From the NCBI GenBank assembly GCA_017506865.1, contig JAFCMP010000524.1, forward strand, positions 1-64,000: a stretch of 64,000 bases of DNA. Reading direction: 5' to 3'. The translations under genes were made by a program, and so were the position numbers. Within the stretch, counting starts at the first letter, position 1. Each line of letters starts with the position of its first letter. Positions 55,387-64,000 of the stretch are shown here, piece after piece. Under the pieces are notes generated by a model that saw only the letters and a program-made list of their open reading frames with translations, was not told the DNA's origin and did not search any database. Source of the DNA: Tribonema minus (Eukaryota; Sar; Xanthophyceae; Tribonematales; Tribonemataceae).

Positions 55387-55832
55387 TGCAGGCGTTCCGG
55401 AGTTCAAGAACGCAGATGGAGACATCGTGTGCTGCTTCAAAAAGCGTTCGGACCCTCTCAAACCAGGGTTCAAGCACTGGGGGGTTGGTGGAGACCACCA
55501 ATGCAGTCACAGGTGATGCCGAGGTCAGCACGCACAACTTCAAGAAACACCAAGTGCTTCTCCAGAAGATCGACGGCAAGCTGCCCAACTTCAAGGATAT
55601 CCCCTTCAGCTGCCACAAGGCCGTGGACGTCGAGAGTATCATCAAGCCCACCAGAGCGTACCTGGTCAAGCGCAGCAAGCGCATCTTACGCGTAAACCCA
55701 GAGCGTGGGCAACAAGTAATTAGGAACCTTCTGGCGGACGTCAACCGCCTACAGGTACTTCAACGTGAAGTTGAAGCATGCTCTGCTAACTACGTATGTG
55801 AACAGCCAGCGGGTGCTACACTGTACTTGTAG
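55387..55832 (+). CDS. Unrecognised protein fragment, probably transposon-derived
   Basis: After a CCCTGCAG acceptor the DNA reads VPEFKNADGDIVCCFKKRSD, PLKPGFKHWGVGG in one frame. It then continues in the frame of 55314-55832 as VTGDAEVSTHNFKKHQVLLQ, LPNFKDIPFSCHKAVD, TRAYLVKRSKRILRVNPERG and NLLADVNRLQ. A frame change near 55490-55510 is needed. The segment is charged and helical at the end. It could belong with the conserved C-terminal piece at 56369-56680, a few hundred bases downstream in the same orientation. Confidence 0.4.
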
Positions 55833-56368
55833 TGAAGAAGCATTGTGCCGCTTGCACCTCATGCATGCGCATGAAGTGTTACATGAAGCTCTGCCCTTAA
55901 GTTGTGCACTTGTAGCTAGTAATGCTGATGCTTCTACTTTAACTTGAATCAGCAAGTTGAACACATGTAGCTGATAGTGTGTGAGTTGTATTCCGCAGCA
56001 GCTGGCAGTGCGTCAAAGGTATCTGGCCATGCACCTGAATATCTCATTGGTTCCACAGTAGTTGAGGAGCATGAGCATCGTTGCAAGTAGGCTCTTGACA
56101 ATGTATTATCGCATGCTATCAATTTCGCTAGACAGGGCTCATAACTGTGCACAAAACGTTGTTCAGGTACGCAGCTCAGTCACGCACGCATTTTACAATG
56201 ATGATGAGGATGCACACATGCGCATATTAGGTGCACTGCTGCAACTGAATACTCAACTGATTCCCTGCGCCACCAACGTGCCTTCATCATCAATGATATC
56301 TCACTGACAACTCAATGGTATGGTTCCTGATGATGAGTGAATTTGATATGCTGTTTTGCATCGGCGTA

Positions 56369-56680
56369 GGAAGTGAAGAACGTCAAGCCCCGGCCTAATG
56401 ACAACAGGCCGTTTTGGGTTGGAGAGATAAAGCGGGGCCTGGTGTGGGACAGCCAGTACGGAAATGCGCAGGTCAGGTGCAGTGGTGGGTGCCCCTGAAT
56501 GACGAAGTCACCCGGTACAATGCCAGGAGCTGGTTCTCCTCATGTGCATTCAGGCGTGGTGGAGAGCCCACCTTTGCCCCCATTGATGTTACCAGCATCG
56601 ACGCATACATTGAGCCAAAGCATGGCGACAATCAGAATGCTGGCAAGATACGGATCCCCCACAGGTACCTGCAGCCATAG
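56369..56680 (+). CDS. Conserved C-terminal protein fragment in the dispersed repeat, copy 2
   Basis: The frame before the repeat reads VKNVKPRPNDNRPFWVGEIK, RGLVWDSQYGNAQVR; a one-base shift near 56480 then gives WWVPLNDEVTRYNARSWF, PTFAPIDVTSIDAYIEPK and IPHRYLQP with TAG. Copy 1 at 37170-37430 has the same end without the shift. Part of the protein lies upstream of the repeat boundary, so copy 2 is the more complete locus. Family not recognised. Confidence 0.45.
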
Positions 56681-57402
56681 TGTGAGGCCTGCAGCAGCAG
56701 CAATTACAATTTACAACAAGTTACTCAAACGGACATACACAAGGTTTTATGGTGCGCTTCGTTGCACGAGCTGTTGCGTACATTTTGTGCTGTTTAACTG
56801 CATTGCAACTGCGTTCACCTCTGTCGTGTACATGCTTGCCTTTGCACCTTATTGTTGTATTATCTCAAATGCAATTTCCAAGAGATTGCAGATTGGTGCT
56901 GATGTTCACAAATGCTCTGGTCCCTGTTATCCTTATAACGCCTGCTCCATTTCCATGGCGCATTGCTCAGCTGTTGCTGCAAAAATTCATGCTGCTGGCT
57001 GCTACACCACACGGCATGCATTTCACATCTGATGCACCAGGCAGGTGAATGCTGTGCTAACAGAAGGTCTGGCGTGCTCTCAATTTACATACTGCAATAC
57101 AGTTGGAAGCCCGACTTCAAGGAAAAGGGCTGTTGGAAGCCTCAACTCCAGCTCGTACAGCACCTGAGGGTAAGTGCAAAAGGAGCGGGCAGGGCATGGG
57201 ATAAGCCATCTATGCGCATGGTGTGTATGTGCAACATGCGCTGGCAAGCAACAGCACAACGGACCTCAATGACTCTGCTTGGTGACAGCGAGACACATCA
57301 GCAATCCAAGCCCAAAGGCTTTGCAGAGCACAGCTGTAATGGTTGGAGCAAGCCAGCAGGGGGCAGGAAGCAAGCCCATTAAGGCACCCACGTGATACTA
57401 CG
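56429..57402 (+). repeat. ~0.98-kb dispersed repeat, copy 2
   Basis: Highly similar to 37176-38155 in the same orientation over its whole length, with scattered substitutions and small indels. The two copies are about 19.25 kb apart, flanking the PB1-like exon of locus 1, the Ala-rich candidate and the beta-helix gene. Confidence 0.85.
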
Positions 57403-58683
57403 CAACACACAAGCTCAGAAACAAGGTTCAGGCGCGCTTACACGACAGCAGAAACATGATGCAACATGGTGGTGACCAGGTGCACATGAGGTAGGGACCT
57501 GGACAGTTGACGATAACTTGGCAGCATGCAGCAAATCAAGCCAGCGACCAGCGCTAGCTTTTGCACGCCGAATCTAGTGCACAGCAATGACCAAATCGCA
57601 TGAGCCACCCAAGAGTTATGACATATGTTAGCAACTGTGTCACTTACAGCTAGGGTTGTGCCGAGAGTATAAGGCATATATGCGTTTCGATACAGCAGGT
57701 ACAGGTACAAAGCTTATGAACTCTATACATTTTAATTTATGCTGCACTCAGGTTTTTGACGCGTTCTCCACCTCGTAGTGTAGCGTGTATGACACCCAGA
57801 ATGGTGGCCTTTGGGTTCAGATTCTCTTTCGCAAGGGATATCGGCAGACCAGCTGTTGGTGATAAGTGACTAACAGATACATATAGCTGCTGCTGCTACT
57901 GCTGAGCAGCTGCCACTGGCAGGCAGGCCTCCGCAACAACTACAACAGCGCGTTCGTTTAGATTCCGTGTTCTGTGTTGTTGCCTGTTCTGCAACGCTTG
58001 CACTTTATGCTACCATGACGGTCCTCACATACCTGCAGCTAAAGAAAATGATACCTGACCCACTCATCGCATGTGAGCATTCTATAGTTCGGAGTCTAAT
58101 GTGAACAAAGTTAATGTGAGCAGGCCTGTGGTGCCATTGCCTCAACATGCGAGACAAGCTGACATGCATGGGTTACACAAAGCGCCCTTGACTTCAGATC
58201 AGAAAACAATGGTCGGCATGGGCAGTTCAAATATGCAGCTGTTCTTATGATAATCACGGTCAGCCGACGGCACAGCACTGAGTCAAAGGCGCATACGTAT
58301 TCTGCAAAGGCCCTGAGAGCGTCATCACATGACGTGTGTACGTCTATTGCGCAGGCAGCGCACCACGCAAGGTGAGCCATTACCATCGTATTGTGTGCGC
58401 CTGCATATGTGACAAGCATGCGGGTACGCCGTGGACAGCATAAGCAGCCTTGGTACACGCGCTATCGCGCAGCAGGCCACCTGCGGCAGTGCATGCACCA
58501 ATGCTACGATGACTCCGGAAGTAGGACATACTTCGAAGTAGATTGTTTGCAACCGTTGTGGAGAGATTGTATTGACGTGGAGGGTTGCCTTGACGTGGAG
58601 GATTGCCTTGACGTGGAAGAACATAAGGACATGAATGTTGAATATAGTGCATAGATTGCACTGCACCTGACAGCTATGATGTC
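57403..58683. other. Spacer without recognised gene
   Basis: Contains a short tandem word (TTGACGTGGA(G/A)G.TTGCC, three times near 58572-58615). No exon recognised. Confidence 0.45.
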
Positions 58684-58881
58684 TCATGTGCCTGCATCAG
58701 GGAACCAGGTCTTAAGAGCACCCGCCACACTCTGAATGAAGCCCGCATTGACTGCCTGGTCAAACACCACGCACTGAATGGCCTTGAAGTGATACAGGTC
58801 TCTGGCCACCAGGTCACTGCTCACGGCATCACTGGGCAAGCAGCTACACAGCTTCTGAACCCAAGCGCGTGCTAGCTGCAA
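58684..58881 (-). CDS. Candidate last exon on the minus strand
   Basis: After a TTAATTGCAG acceptor the minus frame reads LARAWVQKLCSCLPSDAVSS, DLYHFKAIQCVVFDQAV and GFIQSVAGALKTWFPDAGT to a TGA. It is protein-like. The phase does not fit the exon at 58971-59045 (phase 1 there, phase 0 here; phase 1 reading meets an early stop), so an exon is missing, an indel is present, or they are separate. Confidence 0.4.
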   Translation of the reverse strand: MQLARAWVQKLCSCLPSDAVSSDLVARDLYHFKAIQCVVFDQAVNAGFIQSVAGALKTWFPDAGT

Positions 58882-58970
58882 TTAATAGCCCATTAACCTT
58901 ATTATGCATGCTTGTTCGCAGACAACGTCATCAAGGGCGATAAGTGAATGGTGTAAAACGCACTACTCAC

Positions 58971-59045
58971 CTGTAAGCCGATCGCCCTTTCCCTGCAGAT
59001 TATTCACACACTTCATCAGCACTGCCACAGCCCCCCATACCTTGT
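58971..59045 (-). CDS. Small exon on the minus strand
   Basis: Bounded by a TTATTGCAG acceptor and a GTGAGT donor. The 75-base exon in phase 1-1 encodes KVWGAVAVLMKCVNNLQGKG. It follows the PB1-like exon at 59195-59464 in matching phase and likely belongs to the same gene. Confidence 0.5.
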
Positions 59046-59194
59046 CTGCAATAACAAATCTAGTGTTTCAACCAGTCATTCCGAAATACACAAGGTTACA
59101 AAACTAAAAAGGACTAAAGCTGGAGAAATGGTGGATCATCACCATGTGCAGCAGTGATGCCGCTTCCTAGACTCGAGGCGTCAGAGGTGCCTAC

Positions 59195-59464
59195 CTGGCT
59201 TGCGCTTTAGAAACAGTCCCAGCGCATCCTGTCCTCTGGCGCTTTCGCATGCAAACAGAAACTCCCTGTCGTCGTCCAAGACAACAAAGCGCCCTTCCAG
59301 TTCGAACGTCAGATGGCACTCCGCTGCCTGCCGGCGGTGGATATTCAGGGCCTTCGTGCGCAGCTCCTCAAAAGTAGCATAGGAGCCACCTAGTATAAGT
59401 TTGCCAACATCAGGCTGGTCATAATCATGGACCACGACGTGCGGGCTGGGGTTCGCCATGACGC
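59195..59464 (-). CDS. Exon encoding a PB1/ubiquitin-like domain, locus 2
   Basis: On the minus strand a TTACGCAG acceptor and a GTAGGC donor bound a 270-base exon, phase 1-1. It encodes MANPSPHVVVHDYDQPDVGK, SYATFEELRTKALNIHRR, CHLTFELEGRFVVLDDDREF and LGLFLKRKPG. The arrangement of strands and one helix resembles the exon at 38437-38688. The protein could mediate oligomerisation if it is a PB1 domain; this is inference. Confidence 0.5.
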
Positions 59465-59624
59465 CTGCGTAAATCAGCAAAAAGAATGACGACGCTCAAC
59501 TCAGAGGAGCAGCACTGCTAATAAACGATGTGTACCACAGCAGACAACAACTGTACATGGCGCAGGCAAGAGAGAGTGGCAACGAAGTTTCGGCAGGACA
59601 GGGCATCACATTGACCTCAGCTCC

Positions 59625-59869
59625 TCACGTGCAATATATGTGATTGAGCCCTCCGTTCAGAGAAGGAGACTCTTGGCGTGCTGCCAGCCTCGCCCCAAAA
59701 ACTATGCCCTCATCCCCGATGTGCAGCACACTGGCACAGCCGCCTTCTGGTACCACCACAAAGGCGGAAGTAAAAGCAGCGATGTTGTGAGCATGCCTGA
59801 CCCGGGACAGCTCGTTGAGGCGATGCAGGTTCATACGCAAAGCAACAAAAGTCGCTTTCGCTCTCGCAG
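59625..59869 (-). CDS. Candidate exon on the minus strand
   Basis: The minus frame TFVALRMNLHRLNELSRVRH, NIAAFTSAFVVVPEGG, SVLHIGDEGIVFGARLAARQ is open from about 59869 to a stop at 59625 and looks protein-like. A competing frame is also open here, so the call is weak. It lies between two other putative exons of the same strand. Confidence 0.35.
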
Positions 59870-59910
59870 TCTAGGTGCTGCACAGCTATGATGTCTGTGA
59901 AGCACCTCAC

Positions 59911-59988
59911 CTGCCGTCGCCCTGGAGGCCAGCCCTTTCAACCAAGCAGCTTCGACCTGAGCCGCTGGACGTGAGCCCTGCTGCCAAC
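59911..59988 (-). CDS. Small exon on the minus strand
   Basis: Bounded by a TTTTGCCAG acceptor and a GTGAGG donor. The 78-base exon in phase 1-1 encodes WQQGSRPAAQVEAAWLKGLA. The corresponding segment of locus 1 (about 38860) has stops, so there the exon is lost. Confidence 0.45.
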
Positions 59989-60175
59989 CTGGCAAAAGTG
60001 CAGGAGGTTTGCGAGCGGTGTGTGCTTTCCTTGATTATTTTCTGACTATGACAACAGCGGCTACACTCTGACGTCGTCGGCAGCGGATCACATGGACTCC
60101 GACAGTCAGGGAACAGCAATCTCACCTGAGCGTGTCCAATGCTCCAGAATAAACTTCGGCTTCTCTCTGTTTTAC
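59970..60175 (-). repeat. Dispersed paralogous segment, copy 2
   Basis: Homologous to 38850-39115 (see that entry). The most conserved block ends in CCAGAATAAACTTCGGCTTC. On the minus strand it contains a possible exon end with a GTGAGATT donor. Confidence 0.6.
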
Positions 60176-61904
60176 TCCAACTTGAACTAGGCGCGTCCCT
60201 TGTCGATTGATTGTAGTTGACATCTCTCTCACCTGCACCCGATGCACTCTGGGGGGGTACATTGTGAAGGTGCATCAGGTGTTTGTCGTCATGCTGCTGC
60301 GAAGGCGAGCGTACTGCCTTATTGGCGCAGGAATGGTATCGTGTGCATCGATATCACGGAATGAGGCTCACGCTTGGGACCTGAAGGGATGGCGAGTGAA
60401 CCTGGAGACTACAAAGCTCACAGCCTTTCTGCGACGTGAGTGGTCTCGCATGTGTGACCGTTTGTATCGTGCAACTGTGAATCTAGAGCAAGTCTCTTTC
60501 AGTTGCGCACATGTAGGACGGGAGCAGTTCTGAGTGCTGCAAGTCACAGAGCGTGCATGTTTCAGCGTGTTGTTGCTGTGTCAGTTTAACACTTCGAAGA
60601 CGTACTGTAAAGAACGTGGTCTTAATGGTGCACAGTATAGGCAATCGGAATTGATCTACTTTGAGGGAGTGAAAATCAGCGCCGGCATCGTACGTTGAAG
60701 CGATGTTCGTGTGCCGTGGCTCAAGGTCACCACACGGCATGCGTTGCTGTTTGACACTCATCATCTGCGGAACGCAACGGACACTTCAGAGGCCAGTACG
60801 CAGTGGCAATAGCACTCACAACAGCAGCAGAAGACCATAGAACAAGGCTTGTAGGCGGCGGACCCTCAGGGTGCCAGCATTGGTGAGTGTCTATCGGCGC
60901 GGCAATTCTCCACGGTACCGATACATCTCGGCTTGCTGATTGTTACGAGCCGGGTGCTCATTCAAGCGCATCGATTCACCTGTTGACCAATCAGCTTGCA
61001 GGGTTTATCGTTGTAGTTGCAGGTCGTGAAATAGCTATCTAGAGTTGCTGCTAATTGTGCGAAAGCTGCAAGCAGTTTATGGCGCCGGCTCTCTGTTGCA
61101 TGGAGGTTCCACAGAGGTGCACTGACCGCTTTGAGCAAGCTTAAGGTTGGCAGGCATTACAGTGCAGTCTGACTCACCAAATTATGCTTGGCCCCCTGCA
61201 GAAAAGGACATTGGCACATAGTGGCTTGAAGGTTGCTGCCGAAAACTCAGAGAAATTGTGGCGGTTTGGTGGTATGAAACATCGTACAACGGCAGGACAT
61301 GATTTTTAATGTTGCTGTCTGCGAGGCAAAAATTGTGGCATGCTTAAAGCATGCACGTGCTGATGCAGTTGTACTTGAAAAGCAGTAGAAATGGTATCTG
61401 ACCCGCTTCGTGCGCATTTTGCACTATTTCCCCCAACTACCACTCATCTTCACAATTTCATTCCGCATCAACTGTTTTCATACCATTCTCTGTCGGAACC
61501 TCACCCCCATCCTGTAAAGGCAAAAGGAGGGGCTTTCTCAAATAATGTGACAAATTGCCATGGGTGGGATAATCAGAACACATTGCGCTCTACACGCTGA
61601 TACTCCACAGAAGATTATGGCGGCTCAGGCTGGATGTACGTGCGCATGTGCAACCATGTCATAAGGCAGAGCTGACAGTGGTGCCTCTCCGGCAAAGTGT
61701 ATGCAGCATTGCGTCCACAGCCATGATTTGCAGTGAGGGATTCCCTTAGATTATACTTTGGAAGTATCGTTACACTTGCATCACTTGACTTTTGCCGAAC
61801 AGCTTTTTTTTTCATTGGATCTTCTTTTGTTCGCACCGGCGTGTGCTGTGTCTGATGCCGCGCTTGTCATGCATATCTTTGGCTGTTGTTTGCTCTTGCT
61901 CCAG
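60176..61904. other. Spacer without recognised gene
   Basis: Only short frames; the best (60207-60533 plus, 108 codons) shows no domain. No splice-bounded exon was recognised. Confidence 0.45.
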
Positions 61905-63843
61905 GCCGCTTGATATCTCCAGAACTGAATGATGCCCTGGACACGATGAGCACCATATATAGTGGCATGTCAAACCATGTTCAGAAGGGAGGAGAGCCAC
62001 AACGCCACCCACTGCTACTCAACCTGTTGCTCCTCAATGTGATTCATGAGAGGCAGGCCATTGCATTGTCAGAAATGACAGGTACGTGAGCACCACGTGC
62101 TGGTGGCCCTATGCACAAAGCCGCATTGCCCAGCGCGGAGACGTGATTCATGATTGAAGCTGGCATCTGTGTTCATCCTAACGCACGAGCTGGTCGAGTG
62201 AAACTATGCACGCTCATGGCATGTCAACCAGTTGGCATCAATAGCTTGGCTCTGCCTTGAAGTAGACGCGTTTAAAGCATGTGGTTGAAGTCTGCGTCAT
62301 TTGTTGATGTTTGAGGTTGTTGTGCTTGGGCACCTACCCGACTTGAAGTTTGTGTTTTCAGTTGCGCAGAGGCAATTGCTGCTGGACAAGGGTCAGCATG
62401 TGCATGGATTTCGCTCGCCAGTTTTTGCTGTTGATGATTGTTATACAGGAAATGACCTGATTGCTAGATTCCCACCCCATCGTCTGCATCTGCGTCATTT
62501 TTTGTTCAATGTACTGATTAGAAACTTGTTGTCAACCACTTGTCGCCCGCTTGAGGCCTTGTGATCCGACATAGCCTTCACACACTGCATGCTCATTGTT
62601 CTTGTTTGCAGATGCACAACGAGAGGGTCAGGCACAAGAGCGACGAATGTGGGCCCTTGTGCCTGAAGCCGCTCGCTACTGCTCATTTGCAAATGCTTCA
62701 TATGGGCTGCTCCTCCTCAAGTCTCTGCGCATCATGAGCAAGGTAACTTTAAGACATTGAAGATGGTGTTCAGGAACTTAGTGCATCCTGCGCAGGGGGT
62801 GAAATGGGAATGCCAATTTGTGACAGCTTGGGAGTAATATGTGGTAGCATGTTGACTCCGATGCCCACCCTCGTTAGTGCGCAGGTTTTTCTGGCCCTCT
62901 TGCTGGCTATGTCCATGCAGAACGTCGTCGCAGTGGCGCTGGCGTAGTGTGGGCTCTTACTTCACACATGCACACAGACAGGTCTTTGTGGCTTTTCAAC
63001 GTCTTGAAGTACGCAGCAGCGTTTTGCATGGCTATTGTCATGTCATTCACGCAAGCAATCTCCTGCACTTTGATTGTGCATCGCATAGCGAGTACTATGC
63101 TGGGCCAGGTTGTTTCCCCCATAATATGCTGGCCGTGCAGCTTCAGGGGTTTACATCAGTGTCTTTGGGCAGCGCTCATGTCGCTGATCATGTTGCTGAC
63201 TCATGCTGTTGATGATGTGCTTGTGTTTCAGGATGCTGGGTGGCCGTCGCTACAGAATCTGTCACAGCGCGGTGAGCTGACAAGCACATTTGTTGCTGAA
63301 CCTGGCGTATTCTGCTGAGTCTGACTTGGCGCGAAACCACACTCTTACTCATGTTTAAGCATTGACCTTCTGTGGTTGTAACTAGTGATCATTCTGATGC
63401 CACTTGTCTTCTCATACTCAGCGTGCAAGTATTTGAGGTAGGATTATTCTACCATTCTAAAGCAAGTTGTCATGTAGGTGCAGACACACAAAGCCTTTGC
63501 ATGACCAAAGCAAGTTGTCATGTAGGTGCAGACACACAAAGCCTTTGCATGACCCCGGTTACAGTCTGCCTGCGTGCTGTGCTCATCAGAGATAAATCAT
63601 ATTTTAAATTGCTGGCAGGCTACGCGCGCACTGCATCGTGAAGCATGCTACGCCTGTGAAGAGGGCGATGCTCTGTTGGCACACAATGCTTTGTGAGTGT
63701 GCCACAGTCGTGGCCAGGAATCGGTGACGTCACTCTGACTGCACTTGGCTGTTGACTGCTGCCATCTGATGCAGAGCTCAACACTTGGTGTGTGCTACGA
63801 CACACGGGCATCGAAAGTCAGGACCTGATTGCGATGCGCATGG
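61905..63843 (+). CDS. Exons of a possible class-3 lipase-like gene, partial
   Basis: Plus-strand exons with good splice sites: 61905-62081 (phase 1-1; RLISPELNDALDTMSTIYSG, PLLLNLLLLNVIHERQAIAL), a small one at 62362-62391 (AQRQLLLDKG), 62612-62742 (AQREGQAQERRMWALVPEAA, RYCSFANASYGLLLLKSL), and 63775-63843 (LNTWCVLRHTGIESQDLIAM). A frame at about 63030-63110 reads NLLHFDCASHSEYYAGPG. The motif AARYCSFANASYG and the LLHFDC segment resemble the region upstream of the catalytic part in class-3/diacylglycerol lipases. The GxSxG nucleophile box is not in the window, so the family call is weak. The gene continues beyond 64000. Confidence 0.35.
63459..63554. repeat. Tandem 48-bp duplication
   Basis: AAAGCAAGTTGTCATGTAGG and the following bases up to TTTGCATGACC occur twice in direct succession (63459 and 63507), identical by eye. 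Confidence 0.9.
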
Positions 63844-64000
63844 GTGAGTGCAGCGGGCGTGTGATGAGTTGCCAGTATCATGTTGTGAACAGGTATTGAG
63901 AAGGTGCTCGCATGTTTAACATGTCAGTTGTTCGTAAGGAAACAAAACTGTACTGGTTCTGGGCTCATTGATGAGCAAGTGAGAGGGATCGCAGATGTGT
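63844..64000. other. Right edge of window
   Basis: Starts with the GTGAGT donor of the exon ending at 63843; the rest looks intronic. Confidence 0.4.

Noticed and set aside
1..64000. Bacterial operon, prophage or CRISPR interpretation
   Set aside because: Spliceosomal introns, LTR retrotransposons and nuclear mitochondrial DNA show this is a eukaryotic nuclear genome.

Overview
This window is nuclear DNA of a eukaryote, most likely a green alga. The evidence is GT-AG introns with GTGAGT donors and TTGCAG acceptors, low-complexity Ala-rich proteins, chromodomain-bearing Ty3/gypsy elements, and a large beta-helix/TRP-like surface protein of a type common in chlorophytes. The species is not identifiable by eye. 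An AT-rich block carrying pieces of mitochondrial cox1 and small-subunit rRNA is a nuclear copy of mitochondrial DNA. No complete rRNA gene, tRNA or CRISPR array was recognised.

Layout. 1-1022: featureless flank. 1023-15487 (minus strand): copy A of a large Ty3/gypsy-type LTR retrotransposon, with order LTR - PBS - Gag (C2HC finger) - C5 cytosine DNA methyltransferase - protease - RT - RNase H - integrase - chromodomain-like and Tudor-like modules - PPT - LTR. Its RT is interrupted by a 2.5-kb insert (5939-8458). 15488-21661: repeat-rich spacer with a ~165-bp tandem repeat, a ~0.79-kb terminal-inverted-repeat element and a ~700-bp satellite. 21662-31568 (plus strand): copy B of the same family, 9.9 kb, with 383-bp LTRs and a TGAT target-site duplication, more decayed, with the methyltransferase catalytic segment deleted. 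31569-43274: mostly intergenic, with a ~270-bp tandem repeat, one copy of a ~1-kb repeat whose second copy lies at 56.4 kb, a PB1/ubiquitin-like exon and an Ala-rich candidate gene. 43275-52615: a >20-exon gene for a secreted/membrane beta-helix protein with a C-terminal multi-pass domain; intron 5 holds the mitochondrial insertion. 52616-64000: intergenic DNA, gene fragments, a second PB1-like locus (minus) and exons of a possible lipase-like gene running off the right edge.

How it fits together. Both retrotransposons carry a chromatin-directed integrase tail and a DNA methyltransferase in one polyprotein, so the element could read and write chromatin marks. Copy B keeps gag and the methyltransferase in one frame where copy A has a shift, so the ancestor was probably a single gag-methyltransferase-pol frame. 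Both copies are now broken by stops and frameshifts. Single-base frame breaks are also common in the host genes, so some may be assembly errors; I cannot separate the two from sequence alone.
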